The notes under the pieces were generated by a model. It was given only the letters and a program-made list of their open reading frames with translations, was not told the DNA's origin and searched no databases. This document shows positions 8,912-18,414 of a stretch of 55,567 nucleotides of DNA, piece by piece (the stretch's first letter is position 1; the number at the start of each line of letters is the position of its first letter). Both the position numbers and the translations under genes were made by a program. The stretch comes from an uncultured Chlorobiaceae bacterium. Its GTDB lineage: Bacteria > Bacteroidota > Chlorobiia > Chlorobiales > Chlorobiaceae. The stretch is from the NCBI GenBank assembly GCA_903840935.1, contig CAIMHT010000080.1, positions 1 to 55,567 of the forward strand, in the 5' to 3' direction.

Positions 8912-9424
8912 AACAGCCCAGGAGCCACCAAAACCAGCTATCAGGGCATAAAAAGCGCCAAAAACAACCATGTTCATCAGCAGATCGGTGAGGGTTAACT
9001 GAACCGGAGCAAGGACAAGTTTTTTTGCCTCAACCAGCGTCCGCACCTGATCCTGAAGCTCCGGTTTTCCCTTTGCCACATCAAGCATCCAGTCAATCAC
9101 AAGGACAAAGCTCTCCACTCCCGGTGTATAATTGAAAAACTCAATGAGAAGAAAGCTGACAACCACAGAGAGGACACCTCCAGCCAGACCGGTCATGCTT
9201 CCCAGAGCAAACGCTTCACTGTAGGGCAATCGCACCTGGAAGCGCATGATGGTTTGATGAAGCGCAACCGCCCCGGCCACAAAAATTCCGACAGGTAAAA
9301 GAATATTGAGCAGGGTCAGATAGGGCACCGTCGTCATCAATAGAATGATGGCCACACCCAGCAGAACAGCATACCGTTTTCCAGCAAACGGCAAAAGAGA
9401 GAGATTCACATTTTCAGCAGCCAT
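8879..9424 (-). CDS. Predicted inner-membrane protein, DUF4199-like
   Basis: A 181-residue membrane protein. Four hydrophobic segments are visible at about residues 18-35, 38-55, 73-98 and 143-168, with a charged loop of about 40 residues (WMLDVAKGKPELQDQVR) between the third and fourth. The pattern of a short N-terminal hairpin, a segment reading FALGSMTGLAGGVLSVVV, and a final helix followed by an Arg-rich tail resembles DUF4199 proteins of Bacteroidota and Chlorobiota, but I am not certain of that family. It converges on menE with a 33-base overlap and lies six bases downstream of dapB. Function unknown. Confidence 0.7.
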   Translation of the reverse strand: MAAENVNLSLLPFAGKRYAVLLGVAIILLMTTVPYLTLLNILLPVGIFVAGAVALHQTIMRFQVRLPYSEAFALGSMTGLAGGVLSVVVSFLLIEFFNYTPGVESFVLVIDWMLDVAKGKPELQDQVRTLVEAKKLVLAPVQLTLTDLLMNMVVFGAFYALIAGFGGSWAVLRLKRRARRG

Positions 9425-9430
9425 GTTCCT

Positions 9431-10177
9431 TCAGGAAAACTTTTCATTTAAAAAATCATCCATCGTATAGAAGCCTGGCGCTGTTTTATGGCGCAGGGCA
9501 AGCCAGATAGCGGCTTCAACTGCGCCCGAAGCAAATCCTGAACGGTTTTTGGCCGTATGGGAGACCACAATTTCATCAGCGTCCGAGTCAATAAAGGCGG
9601 AGTGCTTCCCAAAAACGGAGCCAAGCCGAAGAGAGGCAACCTGCAGCTCGTCCGCCGCAAGCTTTTTATCATCCGAGAGCTGCCGTACAACGCTCTTTTT
9701 GCGGCTGTTGGCCGAAAGAATCATGTCAGCCGCCCGCAAAGCTGTACCGCTGGGAAAATCTGCCTTGGCGGTGTGATGCTGTTCGGCAAAAGCAATATCG
9801 AACTGGCCGAAGGGAGCGATAAGACGTGCAGCTTCGCGCACTGTTCGCAGAAAAATGTTGACCCCGAGCGAAAAATTTGCTGAATAGAGCAATGAGCTAC
9901 CGGCAGCGGAGAGCATCGCTTTTACCTCATCCTGCTGGTCGTCCCAGCCGGTAGTACCCACAACAACGGGCACGCCGGATGCAAGCATTGCGGGAAGGTT
10001 GGCCAAAAATGCCTCCCTGACGGTAAAATCTATGATTACATCGGTTCCCTGAAAAAGGTCAGGGGTAATGGTGGTATTGATATCGAGCACGGCAGCCGTT
10101 TCGTGGCAGCCCGACTGGGCAATGACCAGAGCGACCTGCTGGCCCATTCTCCCGTTTCCAACAAGGGTAAACCTCAT
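9431..10177 (-). CDS. dapB: 4-Hydroxy-tetrahydrodipicolinate reductase (DapB)
   Basis: A 248-residue dihydrodipicolinate reductase, which uses NAD(P)H in lysine and diaminopimelate synthesis. The Rossmann motif is VGNGRMGQQ at residue 6, FTVREAF and VVGTTGW follow, and the catalytic signature [13 protein letters not shown] lies near residue 134 with both His, the Lys and SGTA in place. I start at ATG 10177, which places the glycine loop at the expected distance. An in-frame ATG at 10243 overlaps the parB stop and would add 22 residues rich in Lys; it is less likely but could reflect coupling. Orientation and spacing put dapB last in a parA-parB-dapB run. Confidence 0.92.
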   Translation of the reverse strand: MRFTLVGNGRMGQQVALVIAQSGCHETAAVLDINTTITPDLFQGTDVIIDFTVREAFLANLPAMLASGVPVVVGTTGWDDQQDEVKAMLSAAGSSLLYSANFSLGVNIFLRTVREAARLIAPFGQFDIAFAEQHHTAKADFPSGTALRAADMILSANSRKKSVVRQLSDDKKLAADELQVASLRLGSVFGKHSAFIDSDADEIVVSHTAKNRSGFASGAVEAAIWLALRHKTAPGFYTMDDFLNEKFS

Positions 10178-10239
10178 GATTATTGTTTCTTGCTTATGAA
10201 TGGACTTTTTTTTGCAAAGCGGAAGTTTCAGTGGGAAAT

Positions 10240-11136
10240 TCACTCATGACGCATGATGTCGAGAAGCCTGCCGAGATCATCATTGGAGAAGTACTGGATG
10301 TGAATCTCCCCTTTCCCTCCCTTTTTTTCAACAATACGCACCTTCGTGGCAAGGTTATTTCTTAAAAGAGTCTCAAGCTCGACAAGGTACGAGGAACGCT
10401 CCGAAGAGGCTGCATGGAGAGGCTTTGACTGCTCCTTGAAGAGGCGGTTCACCAGCGCCTCGGTCTGCCGGACAGAAAGCTGATGGGTGAGAATCTGTTT
10501 CCATACCTTCAACTGCTGCTGTTCACCGGGAAGGTTGACAAGCGCCCGAGCATGTCCGGAGGAGATTTCGCGGTTCCTGATGCTGTCTTGTATCTGCAGC
10601 GGCAGTTTGAGAAGACGGAGAAAATTGCTGACCGTGGAGCGGTTTTTGCCAACCTTCTGCGCAATCTCCTCCTGTGTCAGGTTGCACTTCGTTGTCAGGC
10701 TTTTGAGGGCAAGCGCAACCTCAATGGCATTGAGATCTTCGCGCTGAATATTCTCGATAAGCGCAAGTTCAAGCTTGGTTGAATCGTCATGCGCCTCAAT
10801 GACATAAGCTGGAATAAACTTGAAGCCCGCCAGCGTGACCGCCCTGAGCCGCCGCTCTCCACTGATAAGCTGATAGCCTTCACCATCCCTGCATACCGTA
10901 ACCGGCTGAATCACCCCGTTTTCAAGAATAGAGTTCTTCAGCTCTTCGAGAGCAGTTTCATCAAATTCCTTGCGGGGCTGAAACGGATTTGCATTGATCT
11001 TCTCAATCGGCAAACTGCCTATACTTCCAACCGGAGCAGGCTCCTCGGCCTCATCCTTCGAAACGGAGGCAAATTCATCGTCCTGAAAAAGTGCTTTCAG
11101 ACCTCGTCCCAGTGCTTTTTTCGCCATATCACCCAT
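10240..11136 (-). CDS. parB: Chromosome partitioning protein ParB (CTPase, parS-binding)
   Basis: A 298-residue ParB/Spo0J protein. The conserved N-terminal LGRGLKALF box is at residue 9, PFQPRKEFD near 52, and the CTP-binding GERRLRA motif near 93, followed by ENIQREDLN near 127. A helix-turn-helix for parS binding follows in [23 protein letters not shown] (residues about 152-174), and a C-terminal dimerisation region ends the protein. It binds centromere-like parS sites, slides as a CTP-gated clamp and works with ParA. An ATG three codons in (11127) gives the more usual start MAKKALGRG and may be the true one. It lies 15 bases after parA. No consensus parS site was seen nearby. Confidence 0.95.
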   Translation of the reverse strand: MGDMAKKALGRGLKALFQDDEFASVSKDEAEEPAPVGSIGSLPIEKINANPFQPRKEFDETALEELKNSILENGVIQPVTVCRDGEGYQLISGERRLRAVTLAGFKFIPAYVIEAHDDSTKLELALIENIQREDLNAIEVALALKSLTTKCNLTQEEIAQKVGKNRSTVSNFLRLLKLPLQIQDSIRNREISSGHARALVNLPGEQQQLKVWKQILTHQLSVRQTEALVNRLFKEQSKPLHAASSERSSYLVELETLLRNNLATKVRIVEKKGGKGEIHIQYFSNDDLGRLLDIMRHE

Positions 11137-11151
11137 CAGCTTACCGGTCAG

Positions 11152-11949
11152 CTACGGCTGACGAACTTTAAATTTGTTAATATTGCCATCTCGTTCAAAA
11201 ATTTCCTGAGCCAGATCGAGATAGTCTTTCGACCCGATACACTGGGCGTCATAGAGCAGGGCCGGCTTGCCGTGGCTCGGTGCTTCAGAAAGCCTTACGT
11301 TGCGGCGAATATAGGTCTTATAAACCTTCTCCTTGAAAAATTTCTTAACCTCTTCTGCAACCTGCGATGCCAGTCGGAGCCGTGCATCATACATGGTCAC
11401 CAGAACCCCTTCAATCTCAAGCCGGGGATTGAGATGCTTGCGAACGATACTGATGGTATTGAGCAGTTTTCCCAGCCCCTCAAGCGCATAATATTCAGCC
11501 TGAACCGGAATGAGTACGGAATCTGCAGCCGTGAGCGAGTTAAGGGTAATAAGGCCGAGCGAAGGCGGGCAATCAATAATGATGTAGTCGTAAAGATCGC
11601 GGACACCCTTGAGCGCTTTCTGCATCACATACTCGCGCTCTTTCATGTTCACCAGCTCAACCTCCATCCCGACAAGATTGACATTTGAAGGAAGCACATC
11701 AAGATACTCCAGACTGGAGGACTTGATGGCATCCTGTATCTTGCCCCCCTTTACCATCACCTGGTAAAAAGTATTATCGATCTCATCACCGATTTCGAGA
11801 CCGAAACCAGAGGTTGCATTGGCCTGTGGATCGATATCAATCAGCAGCGTCCTGAACTCAGAAATGGCGATGGAAGCCGCTATATTGACGGAAGTGGTTG
11901 TTTTTCCAACCCCCCCTTTCTGGTTTGCAATCGCAATAACTCTGCCCAT
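11152..11949 (-). CDS. parA: Chromosome partitioning ATPase ParA/Soj
   Basis: A 265-residue MinD/ParA-type ATPase. The deviant Walker A motif [12 protein letters not shown] is at residue 10, [14 protein letters not shown] (A') near 39, and the Walker B segment [10 protein letters not shown] near 121. Length is that of chromosomal Soj. It forms DNA-bound ATP dimers that ParB stimulates to hydrolyse ATP, driving segregation of origin regions. It is the first gene of the parA-parB-dapB run, with about 96 bases to the divergent glycosylase gene. That gap holds the likely promoters. Confidence 0.95.
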   Translation of the reverse strand: MGRVIAIANQKGGVGKTTTSVNIAASIAISEFRTLLIDIDPQANATSGFGLEIGDEIDNTFYQVMVKGGKIQDAIKSSSLEYLDVLPSNVNLVGMEVELVNMKEREYVMQKALKGVRDLYDYIIIDCPPSLGLITLNSLTAADSVLIPVQAEYYALEGLGKLLNTISIVRKHLNPRLEIEGVLVTMYDARLRLASQVAEEVKKFFKEKVYKTYIRRNVRLSEAPSHGKPALLYDAQCIGSKDYLDLAQEIFERDGNINKFKVRQP

Positions 11950-12045
11950 GTACTAACCAGGGAAATTTAAAGCAGTTGATGTTTCATCATGATTTACTGC
12001 ATTATAATACATACATGAACCATTACAAATTATAATTTTGCAGCG

Positions 12046-12636
12046 ATGGAACGCCTTGGAAAACAATTCTATGAACAACCAACTCTTGAACTGGCTGAAC
12101 AACTACTCGGAAAAATCTTTGTACACATACTTCCGGGAAATATCCGACTGACAGGACGAATTGTTGAAACCGAAGCCTATTTGAGCCATGAAGACGAAGC
12201 CAGCCATGCCTGGCGGGGCAAAACAACAAGAAACCAGATCATGTTCCGGAAGCCTGGAACCATCTACATCTATTTTACTTATGGCTGCCATTACATGCTC
12301 AATATTGTCAGCGAACCGGAACACAGTGCTGGCGCCGTACTGGTAAGGGCTATGGAACCGCTGGAAGGATTGCTTTTCATGCAGAAGCAGAGAGGAACCA
12401 GCGTTATGACCAATCTGATGAGCGGCCCCGGAAAACTTGCCAGAGCACTTGCCATCGACGGCAACTGCAATGGAAAAGATCTGTTCGGTGAGGAGTTCTT
12501 TTTGGAAAACGCTCCGCCGCTGCCCGGAGAGATGATAGGCACCTCAACCAGAGTAGGCATCTCAAAAAGCCGGGAACTTCCCTGGCGAAAATTCATACGC
12601 AACAATTCCCATGTCTCGAAAGGAAAAGTTACCTGA
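12046..12636 (+). CDS. 3-Methyladenine DNA glycosylase (AAG/MPG type)
   Basis: A 196-residue protein of the mammalian-type alkyladenine glycosylase family, which flips out and excises alkylated purines in base excision repair. Seen are LAEQLLGK near residue 19, the catalytic Glu region [10 protein letters not shown] near 45, [16 protein letters not shown] near 60, and [15 protein letters not shown] near 84. [10 protein letters not shown] follows near 132. The length of about 196 is typical. It is divergent from parA and is a single-gene unit followed by mgtE after 112 bases. The family has no helix-hairpin-helix and is distinct from AlkA. Confidence 0.9.
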   Translation: MERLGKQFYEQPTLELAEQLLGKIFVHILPGNIRLTGRIVETEAYLSHEDEASHAWRGKTTRNQIMFRKPGTIYIYFTYGCHYMLNIVSEPEHSAGAVLVRAMEPLEGLLFMQKQRGTSVMTNLMSGPGKLARALAIDGNCNGKDLFGEEFFLENAPPLPGEMIGTSTRVGISKSRELPWRKFIRNNSHVSKGKVT

Positions 12637-12748
12637 ATGTTAAAAAGAAGCACTGCGTATTGGAAAGTTGCAAAAAATAACTCTTTTTGAAGCAGCGCAT
12701 CTCTGCACAGAACACCGCAGTAACCAATACATCTAACCTGCTCCGCCC

Positions 12749-14131
12749 ATGATCGGAACCTCACTCTTGCCGGAAATCAGGGAGCTGATTGAGCAGCGAA
12801 ACTTCAGCGCTTTGCAGAGAATTTTCAACGACTGGCTGCCGGTTGACCTCGCCGAACTCATTTCCGATCTTCCTGAAAACGAACAGGCCATCCTGTTCCG
12901 GCTGCTGCCAAAGGATCTGGCGACCGAAACCTTTGAATATCTTGATTTTGACTCCCAGCAGAACCTGCTGACCGCGCTGACCAAAAAGCATGTCACCCAG
13001 ATTCTCAACAGCATGTCGGCCGATGACCGTACGGCGCTGCTTGAAGAGTTACCAGGTACCGTGGTACAGGAGTTACTGAAACTGCTCTCCTTCAAAGAGT
13101 TCAAGATTGCCAAGACCCTGCTTGCCTATGCCGAAGGAAGCGTCGGACGACTCATGTCTCCCGACTACCTCTGCGTCAAAAAAGACTGGGACATCAATCT
13201 TGTGCTCGACTACATCCGCACCTACGGCCATGAGAGCGAAACCCTGAACGTCATCTATGTCGTCGACGACAACGGCAAGCTCAAAGGTGAACTGCTCGCC
13301 AGAGCGCTCCTGCTCTCCGCGCCCGAAAAAAAGGTGAGTGAAATCATCTCTGAAGAAAAGATCATCACCCTAACCGCCTCGCAGGAGCAAAAAGATGCAC
13401 TCGACACCTTCAAACGCTACGACAGCATTGCCCTTCCGGTAGTCGATTCCAACGGCTACCTGATCGGAGTGGTGACGGTTGACGACATGCTCGACGTCGC
13501 AGAAGAGGAGGAGACCGAAGACATACAGAAATTCGGCGGTATCGAAGCACTCGAAGAGCCCTACATCGACCTGCCAATACCACAGTTGATCAAAAAACGG
13601 GCTGTCTGGCTGGTCATTCTCTTTGTCGGAGAGATGCTTACCGCCTCGGCGATGGCATTTTTTCAGGACGAGATGGCCAAGGCGATTGTTCTTGCCACCT
13701 TTATACCGCTCATCATGTCGAGCGGCGGTAACTCCGGCTCCCAGGCCGCATCACTCATCATCCGCTCCCTCTCACTTGGAGAGATAACCATCCGCGACTG
13801 GTGGAAAGTGATGCGCCGGGAACTGGTTTCAGGGTTTGCGCTTGGCTGCATCCTCGGCGCTATCGGGGTCTTGAGGGTACTCATCTGGGCATCAGTACTG
13901 GGTCATTTGAACACCCAATGGCTCTACATCTCCTTTACCATCGGGCTCTCTCTGATCGGGACTGTCCTTTTCGGCACGCTCACCGGTTCAATGCTCCCCC
14001 TGCTGCTCAAACGGCTCGGCCTTGACCCGGCAGTCTCTTCGGCACCCTTTGTGGCAACACTTGTGGATGTAACCGGTATCGTTATCTACTTCAGCGTTGC
14101 ATCGCTTCTTTTAGGCGGAATCCTTCTTTGA
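12749..14131 (+). CDS. mgtE: Magnesium transporter MgtE
   Basis: A 460-residue MgtE channel. An N-terminal superhelical domain spans about residues 10-130 ([20 protein letters not shown]), two CBS domains span about 130-255 ([11 protein letters not shown] and [17 protein letters not shown]), a connecting helix follows, and five membrane helices run from about 285 to the end. Pore-helix features are [18 protein letters not shown] near 323 and [11 protein letters not shown] near 437, the latter carrying the conserved Asp that binds magnesium. Gating by cytosolic magnesium through the N and CBS domains is known for the family. The 112-base leader showed no magnesium riboswitch that I could recognise. 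Confidence 0.95.
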   Translation: MIGTSLLPEIRELIEQRNFSALQRIFNDWLPVDLAELISDLPENEQAILFRLLPKDLATETFEYLDFDSQQNLLTALTKKHVTQILNSMSADDRTALLEELPGTVVQELLKLLSFKEFKIAKTLLAYAEGSVGRLMSPDYLCVKKDWDINLVLDYIRTYGHESETLNVIYVVDDNGKLKGELLARALLLSAPEKKVSEIISEEKIITLTASQEQKDALDTFKRYDSIALPVVDSNGYLIGVVTVDDMLDVAEEEETEDIQKFGGIEALEEPYIDLPIPQLIKKRAVWLVILFVGEMLTASAMAFFQDEMAKAIVLATFIPLIMSSGGNSGSQAASLIIRSLSLGEITIRDWWKVMRRELVSGFALGCILGAIGVLRVLIWASVLGHLNTQWLYISFTIGLSLIGTVLFGTLTGSMLPLLLKRLGLDPAVSSAPFVATLVDVTGIVIYFSVASLLLGGILL

Positions 14132-14149
14132 ACAACCAGTTTGATTGCA

Positions 14150-15823
14150 ATGAAACAGGAACGTGAATCAGTCGAATTTGACATTGTTTTTGTCGGTGCA
14201 GGCCCGGCAAACCTCGCATCGGCCATCCACCTCCAGCGCATGATCAAGCGCTACAATGCCCAATCGGCAACCCTTCTTGAACCCTTAATTGCAATCATCG
14301 AAAAAGGGCGCTACGCAGGCGCCCAACTCCTCTCGGGAGCGCTGCTCGACCCGAGGGCGCTCGAAGAATTTTTTCCCGACTACCGCGATCAGGGCTGCCC
14401 GATTGAAGCCACCGTCTCAAATGAATCGCTCTGGTTCCTCACGGCAAAAAGAAAGTTTTCCTTTCCCTTTCTGCCCGAACCGTTCAGCAACAAGGGAGCC
14501 CATCTGGTCTCACTCAGCCGCCTTGGCGCATGGATGGCTGAAAAAGCCGACGAGGAGGGGATTCAACTTTTCGACAACACCGCCGCCACTGCCCCCTTTC
14601 TCGAAAACGGCAAAGTTGCGGGAATCATTACTGACGACAAGGGGCTCGACCTGGAAGGAAACCAAAAAGCCAACTTTGAACCAGGACTTCTGCTCAAAAG
14701 CAACGTTACCGTTATCGGCGAAGGCTCCGACGGCTCGCTCGCTCGCCAACTCTCCGCACTTTTTCCTTCAGGGAGCCGCGGGCAACGTTACGAAACGGGG
14801 GTAAAAGAGACATGGCGGATAGCGGAAGGGCATCTTAAGGCCGGAGAGGTACACCAGTTTTTCGGCTACCCTCTTTCAGCGGAGAGCTACGGCGGCGGAT
14901 GGCTCTACGCCTTCTCCCCAACAATCATCTCCATCGGGTTCATCTCCTCACCGGGGCCAGAGTCTCCACACTGCGACCCCCACCGCAACCTCCAGCGCTT
15001 CAAAAAGCACCCGCTCCTTGCCACTCTCCTCGAAGGAGGCTCGATGATTGAGTCAGGCGCAAGAACCATAGCCTCAGGAGGCTTTGACGCTATGCCACCG
15101 CTCTACGGGCCGGGCTTTCTCGTCACCGGAGAATCCGCCGGCATGGTGAACATGCAACGCCACAAAGGGATACACCTCGCCATGAAGTCGGGCCTCCTTG
15201 CCGCCGAAACCCTCTTTGAAGCGCTGCTGCACAACGACTTCTCCACTGAACGGCTGGGCAGCTACGCCGAACGGTTCAGAAAATCATGGGCCTTCGAAGA
15301 GCTGCACGCCGCTCGGAATTACCGCAAAGCCTTCGACAAGGGGCTCTACGCCGGACTCGTTCAGGCGGGCCTTCAGCTCAGCTTTCCCGGCCTCTCATTG
15401 CCTAAAACGCAACTCACTATTCCAGCTCTTGCGCCCCTCCCCAGCCTTGGCCTGAAAAAGAGGAAAAGAGATTTCCCCTCAATACCAGAGTTCAGGGAAG
15501 ACGGCATCCTCACCTTCAGCAAAGAGCAAAGCCTCTTCCACTCCGGCGTCATGCACGAAGAGAACCAGCCCTGCCACCTGCACATCAAGCCGGAAAATAT
15601 TGCTGAAATCTGCCTCAAAAAATGCGCCGAAGAGTTCGCCAACCCCTGCCGGCACTTCTGCCCCGCTTCAGTGTACGAAATAACCACAGAACCCGTTCCA
15701 GCGCTCAAACTCAATGCGTCCAACTGCCTCCACTGCAAAACCTGCGAAGTGGCCGACCCCTACGGCATCATAACTTGGACAACACCCGAAGGCGGCAGCG
15801 GCCCCGGCTACAAACTAAGCTGA
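14150..15823 (+). CDS. Electron-transfer flavoprotein:quinone oxidoreductase (ETF-QO)
   Basis: A 557-residue full-length ETF dehydrogenase homologue. The FAD-binding motif VGAGPANLASAIHL is near residue 17, GAQLLSGALLDPRAL near 62 and SRLGAWMAEKA near 122. A membrane-associated quinone region follows, and the C-terminal ferredoxin-like 4Fe-4S cluster carries CPASVYE and NCLHCKTCEVADPYG, with Cys ligands in place, ending in PEGGSGPGY. The enzyme passes electrons from ETF to membrane quinone, here presumably menaquinone. ATG 14150 is chosen over TTG 14141. No etfAB genes are in the window. In an obligately anaerobic phototroph the electron donor is not obvious, so it could serve branched-chain or fatty acyl-CoA oxidation or run in reverse. 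Confidence 0.92.
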   Translation: MKQERESVEFDIVFVGAGPANLASAIHLQRMIKRYNAQSATLLEPLIAIIEKGRYAGAQLLSGALLDPRALEEFFPDYRDQGCPIEATVSNESLWFLTAKRKFSFPFLPEPFSNKGAHLVSLSRLGAWMAEKADEEGIQLFDNTAATAPFLENGKVAGIITDDKGLDLEGNQKANFEPGLLLKSNVTVIGEGSDGSLARQLSALFPSGSRGQRYETGVKETWRIAEGHLKAGEVHQFFGYPLSAESYGGGWLYAFSPTIISIGFISSPGPESPHCDPHRNLQRFKKHPLLATLLEGGSMIESGARTIASGGFDAMPPLYGPGFLVTGESAGMVNMQRHKGIHLAMKSGLLAAETLFEALLHNDFSTERLGSYAERFRKSWAFEELHAARNYRKAFDKGLYAGLVQAGLQLSFPGLSLPKTQLTIPALAPLPSLGLKKRKRDFPSIPEFREDGILTFSKEQSLFHSGVMHEENQPCHLHIKPENIAEICLKKCAEEFANPCRHFCPASVYEITTEPVPALKLNASNCLHCKTCEVADPYGIITWTTPEGGSGPGYKLS

Positions 15824-15834
15824 CCACCGCCAAT

Positions 15835-16713
15835 TCAGCTTCCCAGCGCTCCACACTGCATAAAGAAATCACGTAACCGATGCGTGCCAAAGAGCGGAGC
15901 GATGAAGTCCACCCGGCTGAGCGTCGTCGCAAAAAGCGCAACATCGTGGACATCGCGATTGAAAAGGCCAACAGCCGCAACCAGCCCGTCAGCCGCCCAG
16001 AGTGGTAACGGAAACACAATTGGCTTTGTCTGGGCAATTTCGATAGCGAGATCAACCATTTCGAGGTAGGTAAACACTTCAGGCCCGCCCACTTCAACCT
16101 CTTTGGCCGTTCCATCAACCGCATCAACGCAAACCTTTGCCAGGTCAGCACCGTGAACGGGATTGGAACGCTGGTAACCATCCCCGACCATCAGCATAAA
16201 TCCCTTGCGTGCCCTCGCAACAAACTGCCCGATCTCCGAATAATAGCCGGTAGGGCGGATAATGGCGGATTCAATATTCGCCGCTTTCAGCTCCCTGACA
16301 AACTTTTCATGAGCCTGCACATTCGGAATATTCATCATCCGATGCGCATCAAAAACCGAAACATAGACAAATTTCTTGACCTTGGCCTTCAGCGCCAGAT
16401 CCAGCAAATTCATATTGGCCTGATAATCCACCTCAAAAATGGTATGCACAAAATCAGGCTTGATCATCCCAAGCGATGAAAAAACAACATCCATGCCATC
16501 ACACGCCGCAGCAATAGTTTCAGGCTTCGTTGCATCGCCGACAAGAACCTCGTCAACCAGATCCTCAATAGATGGTGCAAAATACGGGCCAGGTTGCTTG
16601 AACTTATCAGGATTACGCACAAGGGCACGAACCCAATAGCCGCGATTTTTGAACTCCTGAACTGCATAGCGACCAAGATATCCGGTCGAACCGGCCACAA
16701 GTACTCTCTTCAT
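15835..16713 (-). CDS. NAD(P)-binding atypical SDR (NmrA/divinyl-reductase-like)
   Basis: A 292-residue Rossmann protein. The glycine motif is VLVAGSTGYLGRY at residue 4, ALVRNPDKF near 30 where NADPH-type enzymes carry Arg, DVVFSSLGM near 76, VDYQANMNLLDLA near 95, and RPTGYYSE near 155. The C-terminal half contains VGDGYQRSNPVHGADLAKV and VGGPEVFTYLEM. This order is shared with NmrA-like reductases and also with divinyl chlorophyllide 8-vinyl reductases (DVR/BciA). The neighbouring gene is a chlorophyll b reductase-like SDR, so a pigment side-chain role is possible but unproven. It lies 67 bases downstream of that gene in the same direction. Substrate unknown. Confidence 0.75.
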   Translation of the reverse strand: MKRVLVAGSTGYLGRYAVQEFKNRGYWVRALVRNPDKFKQPGPYFAPSIEDLVDEVLVGDATKPETIAAACDGMDVVFSSLGMIKPDFVHTIFEVDYQANMNLLDLALKAKVKKFVYVSVFDAHRMMNIPNVQAHEKFVRELKAANIESAIIRPTGYYSEIGQFVARARKGFMLMVGDGYQRSNPVHGADLAKVCVDAVDGTAKEVEVGGPEVFTYLEMVDLAIEIAQTKPIVFPLPLWAADGLVAAVGLFNRDVHDVALFATTLSRVDFIAPLFGTHRLRDFFMQCGALGS

Positions 16714-16780
16714 GATGATGCAAAAAATTGAAAAAGATTATTGAACAGTTTCCATCAGCCACCCCTGTTTTTCGCAAAGC

Positions 16781-17617
16781 TTAAAATACCTCTTTACCAA
16801 GAATCCTGCGCATACCAGCGAATATCCTGAAAAAAGTTTTTGCCAGCGGTTCATACCGCAAGCGACGGTTTCGCCCCTCTATCGCCCGTATTTTCGGCAC
16901 CAGAACAGCCGCCACCGTTTCAGGCTTTTCTGCGATAACCCGTAAAAACCTCCCTGCCGATTCTGAAGCATCCCGAAGCAGCAGTTCGGTCAGCACAAGA
17001 GCAGGGCTCAGTTCATGAACGCCAATACTCGTTACCCCTGCCGCTTTCAACTCCCCGGAGAGAAAATGGGTCCCTTCTGCCACCCCCCTTTTCGACGCCT
17101 TGTGTGGTACCGCTGAACGCGACAAGGCTGCCCCTGCCGAGGAAAAACCCATGTTAAAAATATGATAGCACGGTTTTTTGGAAGAGGGCTGGCGCTGCAT
17201 AACCCTGACAGCTTCTGCACATAGAACAATCGTGCCCGAAAGGTTGGTCGAGCAGGTTTCAAGAATATCGTCCGCATCCAGCTCCCACAACGGTCGCTTC
17301 AACAGCCCCGCCGTCCCTGCATTGTTAATCCAGCGATCCACCCTTCCAAGCCGCGAAACCGCAAAATCGGCAAGCAATTTTCCGCTGGAACGCTCGCCCA
17401 CGTCGCAAACAATGCCATGCACCTCCCCTCCCGGCACAGCCAGACGAAGAGAGTGTAACGCATCCTCCAGCCGCTCCGGATTTCTGCCACAGATAACGAC
17501 ACGGTCGCCCGCAGCAAGAAATTCAGACGCAAGAGCATAGCCCAACCCCTTGCTTCCCCCGGTGATAACAACCCCGAGAGAGCGCTCTCCACTCTTTTTA
17601 TTACAAGCTGACGCCAC
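16781..17617 (-). CDS. NYC1/NOL-like chlorophyll(ide) b reductase family SDR with altered active site
   Basis: A 278-residue classical SDR. VVITGGSKGLGYALASEF is the cofactor loop at residue 16, and WINNAGTAG lies near 97. The blocks TNLSGTIVLCAEAVRVM, YHIFNMGFSSAG, VHELSPALVLTELLL and IAEKPETVAAVLVPKIRAI follow the plant chlorophyll b reductases NYC1 and NOL closely, far more than generic SDRs. The catalytic Tyr of the YxxxK motif is replaced by His (SAVPHKASK, near residue 175), while the Lys and the upstream Ser are kept. The start is GTG 17617, overlapping the TAG stop of cas6 by one base. NYC1/NOL reduce the C7 formyl of chlorophyll b; bacteriochlorophyll e also has a C7 formyl. Whether this protein still reduces anything is open. 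Confidence 0.8.
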   Translation of the reverse strand: MASACNKKSGERSLGVVITGGSKGLGYALASEFLAAGDRVVICGRNPERLEDALHSLRLAVPGGEVHGIVCDVGERSSGKLLADFAVSRLGRVDRWINNAGTAGLLKRPLWELDADDILETCSTNLSGTIVLCAEAVRVMQRQPSSKKPCYHIFNMGFSSAGAALSRSAVPHKASKRGVAEGTHFLSGELKAAGVTSIGVHELSPALVLTELLLRDASESAGRFLRVIAEKPETVAAVLVPKIRAIEGRNRRLRYEPLAKTFFRIFAGMRRILGKEVF

Positions 17618-18414
17618 TACAAACCCGATTCAACTTTCACCATACCAAACCCCATAGAATTCTTTTCACCAAACCCGCACGCATAGCCGACCTCCATCAA
17701 CTCCCGGGGAGCCCTCAACCTGAACGGTGCAAGCGTCCCCTTGATCTTCGTCTCATCAGAACGCCCCTCCTTCAGCGTAATCAGCTTCTGAACCTTGCCC
17801 TGCATCCGCTCCACATAAGCCTCATCAATGGAAAAACCAAACTGCCCGCTCTCGCACACAAACGAGCGCCCATGCAACACCTGATACTTCCGGCAAAGAT
17901 TTTCAAGCAGCACCCGCTCAAACTCCGGATCACCGGGATACAAATACTGCGGATAGTGATCAGCCTCCCCCTTTGTGGTGCAAACAAGGGGCGAGAGCAT
18001 GACAAACTCCATATCATCACTCAACTCCGGCTGATCAAGCTTTCGGACCGTCTCTACCCGAAACCGTTCATTGCCGATCCAGACATAGGGCTCCTGCAGA
18101 AGCCCTATCACCAGATGCTCGATAAACTCCTCCTTCGGAGAAGAGATTGTAACATGCAGCAAAGCCTCAGCCGTGCTCATCGTCCCGTTTTCATGCATCA
18201 CCCACTTACGGCGGTTCCCCGGATAAAGCGGCGAAAAGGTAAACAACTTGAACGCCCTGTTGGCCAGTCGGTAACCCTGATTATGCAACCGCTCCGCATA
18301 CTCGCTTGAGCTTTTATCGACAATGTTGTAGATGAGGGAAGATACGAGGTGGCTGTTGTTTATCGGCAACGTGACCGTACGCTTGCGGTGGGAGAGTTCA
18401 AGGGTTATGCGCAT
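17617..18414 (-). CDS. cas6: CRISPR-associated endoribonuclease Cas6
   Basis: A 265-residue Cas6. The N-terminal ferredoxin-like fold opens with MRITLELSHRK and continues with a helix containing NNSHLVSSLIYNIV (near residues 19-32), where catalytic His residues usually sit. FKLFTFSPLY is near 56. The C-terminal glycine-rich loop GYACGFGEKNSMGFGMVKV (about 243-261) is the RAMP-family signature. Cas6 cuts pre-crRNA within the repeat to leave an 8-nt 5' tag. No cas1, cas2 or effector genes are in the window; the only array is the short degenerating one at 18977-19149, transcribed the other way. The stop overlaps the start of the NYC1-like gene. Cas6 may act in trans on arrays elsewhere. Confidence 0.9.
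   Translation of the reverse strand: MRITLELSHRKRTVTLPINNSHLVSSLIYNIVDKSSSEYAERLHNQGYRLANRAFKLFTFSPLYPGNRRKWVMHENGTMSTAEALLHVTISSPKEEFIEHLVIGLLQEPYVWIGNERFRVETVRKLDQPELSDDMEFVMLSPLVCTTKGEADHYPQYLYPGDPEFERVLLENLCRKYQVLHGRSFVCESGQFGFSIDEAYVERMQGKVQKLITLKEGRSDETKIKGTLAPFRLRAPRELMEVGYACGFGEKNSMGFGMVKVESGL

Noticed and set aside
11965..12000. Possible parS site near parA (TGTTTCATCATGATTT)
   Set aside because: Only the left half resembles the parS consensus TGTTTCACGTGAAACA; the right half does not form the inverted repeat.
12637..12748. Magnesium riboswitch before mgtE
   Set aside because: The 112-base leader is short and no M-box-like conserved segments could be seen.
15835..16713. Naming the NmrA-like reductase bciA
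   Set aside because: Motif order is compatible, but the same motifs occur in many NmrA-like proteins, so the symbol cannot be supported by eye.
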